Positions 35,375 through 44,270 of a stretch of DNA of 64,000 bases are shown piece after piece. Source of the DNA: Ruminiclostridium sp. (GTDB lineage: Bacteria; Bacillota; Clostridia; Oscillospirales; Ruminococcaceae); assembly GCA_017635675.1 (NCBI GenBank), contig JAGBLA010000118.1, forward strand, positions 1-64,000, read 5' to 3'. Positions within the stretch are counted from its first letter, which is position 1; each line of letters opens with the position of its first letter. The notes under the pieces were generated by a model, which was not told the origin of the DNA, made no database searches, and saw only the letters and a program-made list of their open reading frames with translations. The translations under genes and the position numbers were made by a program.

Positions 35375-35403
35375 ATTTTACCATAATTGTTGAAAATTTT
35401 CAA
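35375..35403 (-). promoter_or_regulatory. dnaA promoter
   Basis: Minus-strand TTGAAA (35403-35398) and TAAAAT (35380-35375), spacer 17; the DnaA box lies within the transcribed leader. Confidence 0.65.
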
Positions 35404-35460
35404 TAGTAAAACTTATAAATTTTCTTGTGCAAATTAACGTCAAATATCAAACAACTGTCA

Positions 35461-35493
35461 AAAAAACAGCAGACCCCGAAAAAAGTCTGCTGT
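35461..35493 (-). terminator. intrinsic terminator of the dnaX-ybaB-recR operon
   Basis: On minus ACAGCAGAC, 10-base loop, GTCTGCTGT, then TTTTTTG. Same stem as the hisS terminator. Confidence 0.9.
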
Positions 35494-35500
35494 ATAGTAT

Positions 35501-36100
35501 TCAGAGTTCGTTCCTGTTTTCGAGCGCCCGCTGGAGCGTCACATCGTCCGCGTATTCGAGCGCCGAGCCCGCGGGAAGACCGTAAGCGAGCCTTGTGACC
35601 TTTATCCCGAGGGGCTTTATCATTCTGCTGATGTATGACGAGGTAGTTTCGCCCTCAACTGTGGGGTTGGTTGCCATTATCACCTCGTTCACATCGCCCG
35701 ACAGCCTTTTCATAAGCTCGGCTATGCGGATATCGTTCGGACCTATGTTCTCCATGGGGGACAAAAGCCCGTGCAGCACGTGATAGACCCCGTTGAAACC
35801 GCCCGCGCGCTCAAGCGCGGAAACGTCCTTCGGAGCTTCCACCACGCATATCGTTTTCCTGTCGCGTCTGATGTCGCCGCAGATAGGGCAGATGTCCGTG
35901 TCGGTGAAGTTCTGGCAGACGGAACAGCACTGCACGCTTTTCCGTGCGAGGAGTATGCCGCTTGTGAACCTTTCGACTTCCTCCACGGGCTGATTGAGCA
36001 TGAAGTAAGCGAGCCGCTGTGCGGTCTTCATGCCTATGCCGGGGAGCTTCGCGAACTGCTCGGCAGCGGACACGAGGGGCGCGGAGTAGTATTCCGCCAT
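35501..36100 (-). CDS. recR: recombination protein RecR
   Basis: 199 residues. HhH motif LPGIGMKTAQRLA near 19, zinc finger CCSVCQNFTDTDICPIC near 58, Toprim region ICVVEAPKDVSALE and TNPTVEGETT. Works with RecF/RecO in gap repair. 1 base from ybaB. Confidence 0.96.
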   Translation of the reverse strand: MAEYYSAPLVSAAEQFAKLPGIGMKTAQRLAYFMLNQPVEEVERFTSGILLARKSVQCCSVCQNFTDTDICPICGDIRRDRKTICVVEAPKDVSALERAGGFNGVYHVLHGLLSPMENIGPNDIRIAELMKRLSGDVNEVIMATNPTVEGETTSSYISRMIKPLGIKVTRLAYGLPAGSALEYADDVTLQRALENRNEL

Positions 36101-36101
36101 A

Positions 36102-36452
36102 TCAGAACAGACCCGGGAAGCTTACGCCGCCCGTTACCTTCTCCATTTCGGCTGCGCTTTCCTCGTCTATCTTGTGTATTATCGCGTTCACGCCCGCGAT
36201 GATGATGTCCTGGAGCTCGTCGATGTTGTCCTTATCAACTATTTCGGGGTCTATCTTTATAGACTTAAGCTCTCTGCCGCCCGTCATGGTGAGCTCTACC
36301 ATGCCGCCGCCCGCAGTCTCGGTGAATTCGGTCTGTTCAAGTCTTTCCTGTACAGCCTGGATATCCTCCTGCATTTTCTGAGCCTGCTTGACCATGGAAT
36401 TCATGTTCGCGGCTCCTTTATTTGCGTATCCTTCGGGTAATCTTGCTCTCAT
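36102..36452 (-). CDS. YbaB/EbfC nucleoid-associated protein
   Basis: 116 residues. Small dimeric DNA-binding protein: NSMVKQAQKMQEDIQ, ETAGGGMVELTMTGGRELKSIKIDPEIV and the terminal FPGLF. The ATG at 36452 gives the common MRARLPxG start; an internal ATG before NSMV also has a good AAAGGAG site, so a shorter form is possible. Conserved between dnaX and recR. Confidence 0.93.
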   Translation of the reverse strand: MRARLPEGYANKGAANMNSMVKQAQKMQEDIQAVQERLEQTEFTETAGGGMVELTMTGGRELKSIKIDPEIVDKDNIDELQDIIIAGVNAIIHKIDEESAAEMEKVTGGVSFPGLF

Positions 36453-36472
36453 TTTTGTGTTTCCTTTCGTTT

Positions 36473-38167
36473 TTATTTTTGATATTTTACTTTTATGCCC
36501 TTTGACTCCGCAAGCTCAAGGAATATCGTGACCTTTGACTTGGGCTTAGGGGCGTTCTCGACTATTTCGCGGTAGCTGTCGGAATTTTTGAGGTTCATTA
36601 TCGTTACGTTCTTTCCGACTACTCTTGAAGCGGCTTTGGCTATCTCGCCGCGGTATTCCTCTGTGGCAAGCTTTAATGCGAGCTCTCCGCCGTCAACGTA
36701 GATAGTGTTCCCGCTGATGTAAGCCTTTGTGTCGGCAATGCCGAGCTTTATGGAAAGCGGCAGCGAATCCACTATGTCCTGCCATACCATAAGCGGTATC
36801 ATGTCCGATGAAAGCGGAGTTTCAGCGGGGGGCTGTTCCGCGGGGGGCTGCTGCTGTTCCGCCTGCTGTTCCGCGGGGGGCGGGGGAGCCTGTTGAGCGG
36901 CGGGAGCGCTTTGCGAGCTTTCCGTATTTTCCGCAGGAACAGAGGGAGCGGCAGGAGAAGTACCGACTGCTGTAGGGGCAGCAGGGGCGGTCTGTACCGC
37001 AGTCACCGCAGGGGCGGAAATCACCGCGCCGTTCTTTATCGCCTGTTCAAGCCTTTCAAGGCGGGCGTTTATCGCTTTTTCGTCAATGTCGAGCTTCGGG
37101 GTGCAAAGTCTGATAAAGCACATTTCAAGATAAAGCGCGGGTGTGCGCACCCTGCCCATAGCGGTGTAGGTATCGCTTAATATCTGTATGCAGCGCATGA
37201 CCTCGGCGGGGGAGAACTGCTCGGACTGAGCCCTGAGCTGCTCAAAGTCCGCGCTCGTTGCCTGCACCGCGAGTGAGTCCGCGCCCGACTGAATGAGCAT
37301 AAGACTTCTGAAATGCGAGATAAGCTCCTCGCAAAGCCGCGTCACGTCCTTGGACTTTGACGAAAGCTCGTCAAGCAGCATAAGCAGCTCCGCGGTATTC
37401 TGCTCCTTTATCAGAGCGCCGATACGGAACAGATAATCACTTCCCGAGATACCCGCACATTCCCGCACTACGTCCTCCGTGACCTCGTCGCTCACGGAAA
37501 TGCACTGGTCGAGCAGCGAGAGCGCGTCGCGCATTCCGCCCTCGGATATCTTCGAGATAAGGAAAGCCGCGTCGTCGGTGAGCTTTTTTCCCTCCTGCTG
37601 TGCTACCCATAAAAGCCGCTTTATGCTGTCGTTTATGTCTATGCGTCTGAACTCGAACCGCTGACAGCGTGAGAGTATCGTCGCGGGGACCTTGTGTACC
37701 TCGGTGGTGGCGAAGATGAACACCACGTGGGGCGGCGGCTCCTCGATAAGCTTTAACAGCGCGTTGAACGCGTATATCGAGAGCATATGCACCTCGTCGA
37801 TGATATAAACCTTGTACCTTCCCGACATGGGGGCGTAGAAGGATTCCTCCTTGAGGTCGCGTATGTTATCGACGCCGTTGTTTGATGCCGCGTCTATCTC
37901 AACGATGTCGGAGTAGTCCTCGTCTATGCTTTTGCAGCTCTCACATTCAAGGCACGGGTTGCCGTCCCTTAAATTCGTGCAGTTGAGCGCCTTTGCGAGT
38001 ATCTTCGCGCAGGTGGTCTTGCCTGTCCCGCGTGAGCCCGTGAAAAGGTACGCGTGTGAGGACTGTCCGTTTTTGAGCTGATTTTTGAGGGTGGTGGTGA
38101 TGTGGTCCTGCGATATAACATCATCGAAAACTCTCGGTCTGTACTTTCTGTATAATGCGAGATACAC
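36473..38167 (-). CDS. dnaX: DNA polymerase III subunits gamma/tau (DnaX)
   Basis: 564 residues from GTG 38167, giving the family start MYLALYRKYRPRVFDD, with GGAGG upstream; longer starts run into the SRP RNA. Clamp-loader ATPase: Walker A GSRGTGKTT near 45, zinc cysteines CTNLRDGNPCLECESC, Walker B YIIDEVHML, SRC motif ILSRCQRFEF. A Pro/Gln/Ala-rich linker at about 400-455 leads to the tau C-terminal domain. I see no obvious gamma-producing slip site. Confidence 0.95.
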   Translation of the reverse strand: MYLALYRKYRPRVFDDVISQDHITTTLKNQLKNGQSSHAYLFTGSRGTGKTTCAKILAKALNCTNLRDGNPCLECESCKSIDEDYSDIVEIDAASNNGVDNIRDLKEESFYAPMSGRYKVYIIDEVHMLSIYAFNALLKLIEEPPPHVVFIFATTEVHKVPATILSRCQRFEFRRIDINDSIKRLLWVAQQEGKKLTDDAAFLISKISEGGMRDALSLLDQCISVSDEVTEDVVRECAGISGSDYLFRIGALIKEQNTAELLMLLDELSSKSKDVTRLCEELISHFRSLMLIQSGADSLAVQATSADFEQLRAQSEQFSPAEVMRCIQILSDTYTAMGRVRTPALYLEMCFIRLCTPKLDIDEKAINARLERLEQAIKNGAVISAPAVTAVQTAPAAPTAVGTSPAAPSVPAENTESSQSAPAAQQAPPPPAEQQAEQQQPPAEQPPAETPLSSDMIPLMVWQDIVDSLPLSIKLGIADTKAYISGNTIYVDGGELALKLATEEYRGEIAKAASRVVGKNVTIMNLKNSDSYREIVENAPKPKSKVTIFLELAESKGIKVKYQK

Positions 38168-38196
38168 TTCTCCGCCCCCTCCGTTTAATAAAAGCC

Positions 38197-38314
38197 CTTG
38201 ATTATGAACACAGGCTTGCCGCACACAAGCCGAAAATTTGCTTAATGCTGCTCGGTTCCCCGCCTGACATGGTTCACAACACGACCTTGTACGGGGTCTG
38301 TGTTCATATTCAAG
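38197..38314 (-). ncRNA. ffs: signal recognition particle RNA (scRNA/4.5S type)
   Basis: On minus, outer stem GAACACAG/CTGTGTTC (extended with CTTGA/TCAAG) closes a hairpin whose tip carries the SRP domain IV signature: CATGTCAGGCGGGGAACC then GAGCAGCA. Binds Ffh for membrane targeting. TTTTATT follows the closing stem and can act as terminator. The small Firmicutes form upstream of dnaX matches the Bacillus scr-dnaX order. Ends are placed by the outer stem. Confidence 0.9.
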
Positions 38315-38326
38315 AGCTTTCTATAT

Positions 38327-38355
38327 ATTATAAACTATTTTTCCGAAAAAATCAA
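38327..38355 (-). promoter_or_regulatory. promoter of the SRP RNA gene
   Basis: Minus-strand TTGATT (38355-38350) and TATAAT (38332-38327), spacer 17, a few bases before the RNA. It may also feed dnaX. Confidence 0.8.
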
Positions 38356-38372
38356 TACCTTTGGCTGAATTT

Positions 38373-39224
38373 TCACTTACCGATGAAATCTTTTATCTCC
38401 GCGAGCTTTCTTATCGCGTAGTCATGCCCCTCTTTCTCAAAGGGCAGCAGTATCTTCGGGTCATTCTCGGTGCGGTGTATGCCGTAGTCCTTTTCGGGGG
38501 CGAGGACGAGCGCCTTTCCCTCGCTTTCGAGCTGTTCAAGCTCGCGTATCTCGCGGTTGTACATGACATGGCGCTGTGAGAGTGCCTCCGCGAGCTTCGG
38601 AAACTTCGGGTATCTGAGCTTCACGAGCCCTGTGAGCTTTTCGGGCTTCTTGACATAGCCGCGCGGGCGGGTGAGCACCACTATCACCTTGTCGAGCCCG
38701 CTGCCGAGCGCATATTTAAAAGGTATAGAATCCGTGATGCCGCCGTCCATGTAGTAAGCGCCGTTTATCTTTATGGGCGTGAACAGTATCGGCAGGGCGC
38801 AGGACGCGCGCAGCACCGTCCACTTTTTGTCATCGGCTCTGACGCGCATATATTCTGTCATGCCCGTTTCGATGTTGGTGACGGCGCCGAAGCCGTTCTC
38901 GCCCGAGCGCCTGTACTCCTCAAAGTCGTAGGGGAGCAGCCGCGAGGGTATCTCCTCAAACACGAAGTCAAGCCCGTAGTACGAGCGGTTGCCGCGTTTC
39001 AGCATATTCCGCGCGCCCATGTACCGCTTATCGTTCATGTAAAGCTCGGTTATCCTGTGGTTCCTGCCGTGCTGTTTTGAGAGGTATGAAACGCCGTAGG
39101 AAATGCCTGCCGACGCGCCCGCGACGTAGTTTATGTATATATCGTTTTCCAGCAGAGCGTCCAGAATACCGCAGGTGAATATTGTCCTGCTCGCTCCGCC
39201 TTCGAGTACAAGTCCGATGTTCAT
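38373..39224 (-). CDS. patatin-like phospholipase
   Basis: 283 residues. Acyl hydrolase with a Ser-Asp dyad: glycine-rich oxyanion GLVLEGGASR at 4-13, nucleophile GASAG at 36-40 (Ser 38), and DGG in YYMDGGITD (catalytic Asp). No signal peptide, so probably cytoplasmic or membrane-associated, hydrolysing lipid acyl esters. Similar to RssA/YjjU-type proteins. Single gene. Confidence 0.9.
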   Translation of the reverse strand: MNIGLVLEGGASRTIFTCGILDALLENDIYINYVAGASAGISYGVSYLSKQHGRNHRITELYMNDKRYMGARNMLKRGNRSYYGLDFVFEEIPSRLLPYDFEEYRRSGENGFGAVTNIETGMTEYMRVRADDKKWTVLRASCALPILFTPIKINGAYYMDGGITDSIPFKYALGSGLDKVIVVLTRPRGYVKKPEKLTGLVKLRYPKFPKLAEALSQRHVMYNREIRELEQLESEGKALVLAPEKDYGIHRTENDPKILLPFEKEGHDYAIRKLAEIKDFIGK

Positions 39225-39383
39225 AGATATATCTCCTTTTTTACTATAATATCACTTTCCCGTACAAAAATCAAGAAATTTTTCTTATCTTAAATGATAA
39301 CGATTACTTGAAAACGGCTTTTTTCCTCAATATCTTGTATGTTTAACTTAAATTACAACAATATCTGCTAAAAAATGAAGTAT

Positions 39384-39394
39384 TTTAGGCATTT
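39384..39394 (+). promoter_or_regulatory. TTTAGGCATTT motif upstream of the transporter cluster
   Basis: Third exact copy in the window of the 11-mer found twice before the ABC ATPase at 10275; about 43 bases upstream of the -35 box. The remainder of 39225-39540 is AT-rich with no gene. Confidence 0.45.
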
Positions 39395-39436
39395 CGCATT
39401 AATATCGTAATATTAAAGAAAAGTATTTTATAGATA

Positions 39437-39465
39437 TTGACAAGTGAGGTCATATTTGCTATAAT
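39437..39465 (+). promoter_or_regulatory. perfect-consensus promoter of the transporter cluster
   Basis: TTGACA at 39437-39442 and TATAAT at 39460-39465, 17-base spacer. Predicted leader of about 70 bases before ATG 39541. Confidence 0.85.
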
Positions 39466-39540
39466 AGTATAGTAAACAATGGGATTACTATGCCCATTTG
39501 TGAATATTGCACTGTTTTTACATAAGAAAACTTCTGATTT

Positions 39541-40242
39541 ATGGATATTTTACTTAAAGCCGAACACATCTCGCGGGAATTTGATGTCGGGAACGGAAAT
39601 ATCGTCCGCGCCCTCACCGATGTGAGCCTTGATGTGAACGAGGGAGAGCTTGTGTGCCTTCGCGGAAGGTCGGGCTCGGGAAAGACCACGCTCATAAATA
39701 TTCTCGGCGCGCTCGACAGGCAGAGCGGCGGCAATGTGACATTCTGCGGGCGGGATATCGGAGCATTGAGCGACGGCGAACGCGATAAGCTGCGGCGGAA
39801 AGAGCTCGGGTTCGTGTTCCAGTCTGTGGCGCTCATCTCGACCATGACCGCGCTCGAAAACGTGGAGCTTTCTCTGCGGCTCGCGGGACACCCGATATCC
39901 GGGCGCATAAAGCGGGCAAAGGAATGTCTTACCCGCGTGGGGCTCGGCAAGCGCATGGACCACCGACCCGGTGAGCTTTCGGGCGGTGAGCAGCAGCGTG
40001 TGGCGATAGCCCGCGCGGTAGCCGCAAAGCCGAAGCTCATATTTGCCGACGAGCCTACCGCCGCCCTCGACTCAAACACGGGGACCGCCGTGCTCGCGCT
40101 GTTCAGAGAGCTTGTGCGGGACGACGGGATAACCGTGGTGATGACGACCCACGATGAGGCTATGATGCAGCTTGCGGATATTGTTTACGAGCTTTCCGAC
40201 GGAAAAATAGTAAACGTTATCAGGAACGATATACCATTATAA
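39541..40242 (+). CDS. MacB/LolD-type ABC ATPase (first)
   Basis: 233 residues. Walker A GRSGSGKT at 42-49, Q loop VFQS, signature LSGGEQQR near 148, Walker B LIFADEPTAALD, switch THDEAMM. This type normally drives MacB/FtsX-like permeases in lipoprotein or antimicrobial-peptide handling, and has the short form without a regulatory domain. No permease of that type is near it. The ATG has no good ribosome site, which is unlike its neighbours. Confidence 0.88.
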   Translation: MDILLKAEHISREFDVGNGNIVRALTDVSLDVNEGELVCLRGRSGSGKTTLINILGALDRQSGGNVTFCGRDIGALSDGERDKLRRKELGFVFQSVALISTMTALENVELSLRLAGHPISGRIKRAKECLTRVGLGKRMDHRPGELSGGEQQRVAIARAVAAKPKLIFADEPTAALDSNTGTAVLALFRELVRDDGITVVMTTHDEAMMQLADIVYELSDGKIVNVIRNDIPL

Positions 40243-40261
40243 TATATATAGGATAACCGAT

Positions 40262-41200
40262 ATGCCAAAGACCGTATTGCTCGCGCCGCCCGAAAATGTC
40301 ATGGTGCGCTGTGACAATCTCGTGAAGATATACAAAAGCAGGGACATCGAAGTCATGGCGCTGCAGGGGCTTGACCTTACGGTCGAGCGCGGGGAGCTCA
40401 TGGGAATAGTCGGCGCCTCGGGAAGCGGCAAGTCAACGCTGCTCAATATGCTCGGTGGGCTGGATAAGCCCTCGGCGGGGAGCCTTTACGTTGACGGGCG
40501 CGATATGCTGAAATTCACGGACAAGGACTTCATCGAATACAAGCGGAAAACCGTTGGATTTGTGTGGCAGAACAACGCGAGAAACCTCATACCCTACCTT
40601 ACGGCGGTGGAAAACGTTGAAATGCCCATGCTGCTCAGCGGGTACGAAAACCGCAGAAAGCGCGCGGAGCACCTGCTTGAAATGGTGGGGCTCGGCGAGA
40701 GAAAGAACTCCATGCTCGGTCAGCTTTCCGGCGGCGAACAGCAAAGAGCAGCTATCGCAATAGCTCTGGCAAATAACCCGAAGCTGCTGCTTGCGGACGA
40801 ACCCACGGGAGCCGTGGATACAAAGACCGCGGGGAACGTGCTTGAAGTTTTCAGACAGCTCAACCGCGAGACAGGCGTGACCATAATCATCGTCACACAT
40901 GACACCAACCTCGCAAAGTCCATAGACCGCGTGGTGGCGATACGCGACGGCAAGACATCGAGCGAGATGATACGCCGCAGACCCGTGCTGACGGGGATAA
41001 GCTTTGAGGAGCTCACCGAACAGCAGCAGAGCGAGATACGCTCGCTGGAGGAGAACGCGGGACACGACGAGCTCGTGCTGCTCGACAGGGCAGGGCGGCT
41101 CCAGATACCCAAGGAGCAGCTGAACGCTCTCGGCATAAAGGGCGGCGACAGGGTGCGCGTCGAGCTCGAAGACGGCAGGATATGTATATATAAGCAGTAA
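40262..41200 (+). CDS. MacB/LolD-type ABC ATPase with AbrB-like C-terminal tail (second)
   Basis: 312 residues. Walker A GASGSGKS at 51-58, signature LSGGEQQR, Walker B LLLADEPTGAVD, switch His in THDTNLAKS. It is about 80 residues longer than usual: the end (about 274-312, LDRAGRLQIPKEQLNALGI-KGGDRVRVEL) has the swapped-hairpin pattern of AbrB/SpoVT domains, DNA- or protein-binding dimer modules. A paired subunit of the preceding ATPase; a heterodimer is likely. Confidence 0.85.
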   Translation: MPKTVLLAPPENVMVRCDNLVKIYKSRDIEVMALQGLDLTVERGELMGIVGASGSGKSTLLNMLGGLDKPSAGSLYVDGRDMLKFTDKDFIEYKRKTVGFVWQNNARNLIPYLTAVENVEMPMLLSGYENRRKRAEHLLEMVGLGERKNSMLGQLSGGEQQRAAIAIALANNPKLLLADEPTGAVDTKTAGNVLEVFRQLNRETGVTIIIVTHDTNLAKSIDRVVAIRDGKTSSEMIRRRPVLTGISFEELTEQQQSEIRSLEENAGHDELVLLDRAGRLQIPKEQLNALGIKGGDRVRVELEDGRICIYKQ

Positions 41201-41284
41201 ACTGCTTGAATTATAAAATAACGGTTCATTTGAACTTTTACATTTTCCCTCAGAAATGGGATATAAGGAAAGGTGGAGCTTATT

Positions 41285-44251
41285 ATGGGCAGAAAGAAAA
41301 AAATACTTGCGATATTTCTGACCGCTGCGATGATGTTATCCTCGCAGACATTCCCGTCCTTCGCGGAAAACAGCGGCGGACAAAGTGAGGAGAGCGCCGA
41401 GGTATCCACGATAAAGAACATCATGAATACCGGAAACAAGGATTCGGCGTACAGCGCTTACTACGAGAAGTACAAGGACAGCGCCTTTCCGAAAGCCGAG
41501 ATAGTCATAGACGCGGTCAGCGGCGTTGAAGGAAAGGACGTTTACGGCGAGCTCCCTGTGGCAGAGAGAATTGATTACCGCGGACAGGAGCAGTGTCTTG
41601 TATGGACGAACAACCGCGGCACCTTCGAGTATGATTTTGATGTGGAGAAAGCGGGCAACTACTGCCTTGAATTCTTCTACTACACCATAGCGGGCGGAAG
41701 CACCACCGTTGACGTGGGAATAAAGATAGACGGCGAGTACCCGTTCACCGCCTGCAACGACATCACCCTCGACAGATACTGGGAGGACGCCTCCGAGATA
41801 AAGAGGGACAGCAAGGACAACGAGCTCAAACCCACCCAGATAGAAAAGGATATGTGGGTGACATACCCCGTCAAGGATAAGGAGGGTCTGTTCAACGAGC
41901 CCTACTTCTTCAACCTTTCCGCAGGGAGCCACAAGCTCACTATCGAGGGTATCAGAACCAACATCGCCCTGAAGACGATAACCTTCAAGAACTACGACAA
42001 GCCCCCCGTATATACGGCACCCTCGCAGGGCGATATCGATAACACGATGCCCCTCAACACCAACAAGAACGACATCGGCTCGAATACCATTCTGATACAG
42101 GGTGAGCAGCCCCTTTACAAGACCTCCGCGACGCTCTACGCAACATTCGACAGAACATCGAGCTACGCGAGCCCCTCTCACCCCACCAAGCAGAGATACA
42201 ACACCATAGGCGCCGATACCTGGAAAAAGGCGGCGCAGGCGATAACATGGGGATTTACGGTCCCTGCCGACGGGTACTATAACTTCTCCTTCAAGGCAAG
42301 ACAGAACACCATGCGCGGCTTCTACTCCAACAGACGCATATACATAGACGGCGAAGTCCCCAACGACTGCATGGATATAGTCTCCTTCCCCTATGACCCC
42401 AACTGGTACACCCAGAGACTTAAGGACGCGAACGGAAGCGACCTTTACATCTTCCTCGAAGCCGGCGAGCATACCATTACAATGGAAGTTGTTCCCGGCA
42501 GCATAGGCGAGATAATGCGCCGCCTTGACGACCTTGTATATAAGCTCAACTACTATTACAGACGCATACTTATGATAACCGGTCCGTCGCCCGACGAGTA
42601 CAACGATTACCTCGTTGACAGACAGATACCCGAGCTTATCCCCGTATTCAAGAACGCGATAATCACCCTCTACGAGGAAAAGGCAAACATCGAAAAGCTC
42701 GGTCAGGGCTCGGAAGCCTCGTCCCTCCAGTCCCTCGCGGTCATCTTACAGCGCTGCGTCGATAAGGTTGATGATATCCCCCAGATGGTGGGAACGCTCA
42801 AGGACTACATCTCCGCGGTTTCCGCGTGGATGCGTGACTACCGCGACCAGCCCCTTGAACTTGACTACATCGAGGTGCTCACCGTGCATGAGCAGCCCGG
42901 CAGAGCAAACGGCAACTTCTTCGAGGAGTTCGCGTTCGGTTTCCAGGCTTTCATCGGCTCGTTCTTTGAGGATTACACCATGCTTTCCGACACGAGCGAA
43001 AAGTCCCTCAACGTCTGGGTATCCCTCGGACGCGACCAGGCTACCGTCGTGAAGGACCTCGTCGATAATGACTTCAACCATAACAATACGGGCGTTCAGG
43101 CGAGCATAAACCTCGTACAGGGCGCTATCCTCGAAGCTACCCTCGCGGGCAAGGGTCCCGACATCGCGCTGTTCCTCGGCGGAGACTTCCCGATACAGTG
43201 CGCGGCGAGAGGACTTCTCGTTGACGTTTCGGAATTCAAGGATTACGAGGACGTAGTAAAGAGCAGGTTCACTCCGACTATCGAAACTCTGTACTCCTAC
43301 AACGGCGGAGTTTACGGACTTCCCGTTTCACAGATATTCCCGATGATGTTCTACCGCACCGACATTTTAGAGGAGCTCGGCATAACGAAGCCCGAGGAGC
43401 GCTTAAAGACATGGGACCAGCTGATAGAGATAATCCCCGTGCTCCAGCGTTCATACCTCACGGTGGGACTTGTACAGCCTACATCGAACCTTTCAAGCTC
43501 GATATTCGAGTCGGGCGACACGTTCTCGATGCTCGTGCTCCAGACAGGCAACAACATCTATGTCGATGACCTCACACAGACCACCTTCGACCAGAAGGTC
43601 ATTGTGGATGTATTCAAGAAGTGGACGGATTTCTACACGATATACGACTTCGAGCAGACCTATGACCCCTTCACACGATTCAGAACAGGCGAAATGCCGA
43701 TAGTCATCAACAACTACACGTTTTTCAACCAGCTCACCGTTTCCGCTCCGGAGATAAAGGGTCTGTGGGACTTCACACACGTTCCCGGCACGCCCGATGA
43801 CACCGATATCCACGGCAACCCGATAGGCAACATCAACTACTCGGCAAACTCCTCCAGCGCGGGCGCGGTAATATTCACCAAGTGCGTTGACAAGAACGCG
43901 GCGTGGGAGTTCATCAAGTGGTTCACCTCCGACGACATCATGACAAGCTACGGCAGAACGATAGAGGGTCAGATGGGTCAGATGGGACGTTTCGACACGG
44001 CGAACGTGAACGCTCTTGCGCAGCTCCCGTGGTCGAACTCCGAGTATGAAAAGATATCCGACGCTATGGCTCACACCGTGGAGATACCGATAATCCCCGC
44101 GTCCTACGCTACTACACGACACGTCAAGAACGCGTTCAGAGCGGTCGTGAACGACGCGTGGAACCCGAGATACGCTCTGTCTTCCTACAACAGAGACATC
44201 AACTCCGAGATCAAGAGAAAGAACGAAGACCTCGCTCTTATAAGCAAGTAA
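41285..44251 (+). CDS. modular extracellular solute-binding protein, 988 residues
   Basis: Start at ATG 41285 (GGTGGAG 6 bases upstream). Signal peptide 1-27 with a non-lipobox end (QTFPSFAEN), so it is not an obvious lipoprotein. Two beta-sandwich modules resembling carbohydrate-binding modules (about 75-230 and 270-410, each with a YxFxF...G-H-x-I/L pattern), a helical segment (about 430-540), then a family 1 solute-binding domain from about 570 (VVKDLVDNDFNHNNTGV, ATLAGKGPDIALFLGGDFP, MFYRTDILEELGI). It likely delivers glycan to the permeases that follow. Normal CUT1 binding proteins are about 400-450 residues, so this is twice the size. Confidence 0.85.
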   Translation: MGRKKKILAIFLTAAMMLSSQTFPSFAENSGGQSEESAEVSTIKNIMNTGNKDSAYSAYYEKYKDSAFPKAEIVIDAVSGVEGKDVYGELPVAERIDYRGQEQCLVWTNNRGTFEYDFDVEKAGNYCLEFFYYTIAGGSTTVDVGIKIDGEYPFTACNDITLDRYWEDASEIKRDSKDNELKPTQIEKDMWVTYPVKDKEGLFNEPYFFNLSAGSHKLTIEGIRTNIALKTITFKNYDKPPVYTAPSQGDIDNTMPLNTNKNDIGSNTILIQGEQPLYKTSATLYATFDRTSSYASPSHPTKQRYNTIGADTWKKAAQAITWGFTVPADGYYNFSFKARQNTMRGFYSNRRIYIDGEVPNDCMDIVSFPYDPNWYTQRLKDANGSDLYIFLEAGEHTITMEVVPGSIGEIMRRLDDLVYKLNYYYRRILMITGPSPDEYNDYLVDRQIPELIPVFKNAIITLYEEKANIEKLGQGSEASSLQSLAVILQRCVDKVDDIPQMVGTLKDYISAVSAWMRDYRDQPLELDYIEVLTVHEQPGRANGNFFEEFAFGFQAFIGSFFEDYTMLSDTSEKSLNVWVSLGRDQATVVKDLVDNDFNHNNTGVQASINLVQGAILEATLAGKGPDIALFLGGDFPIQCAARGLLVDVSEFKDYEDVVKSRFTPTIETLYSYNGGVYGLPVSQIFPMMFYRTDILEELGITKPEERLKTWDQLIEIIPVLQRSYLTVGLVQPTSNLSSSIFESGDTFSMLVLQTGNNIYVDDLTQTTFDQKVIVDVFKKWTDFYTIYDFEQTYDPFTRFRTGEMPIVINNYTFFNQLTVSAPEIKGLWDFTHVPGTPDDTDIHGNPIGNINYSANSSSAGAVIFTKCVDKNAAWEFIKWFTSDDIMTSYGRTIEGQMGQMGRFDTANVNALAQLPWSNSEYEKISDAMAHTVEIPIIPASYATTRHVKNAFRAVVNDAWNPRYALSSYNRDINSEIKRKNEDLALISK

Positions 44252-44270
44252 CGACAGGGAGGAACAGGAT

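Noticed and set aside
36473..38167. Programmed frameshift giving DnaX gamma
   Set aside because: No A/T-rich slippery heptamer with downstream stem noticed near the end of the ATPase core.
41336..42472. 378-codon open frame on minus opposite the binding protein
   Set aside because: GC-rich third positions make long antisense frames; product has no recognisable domain and no ribosome site.
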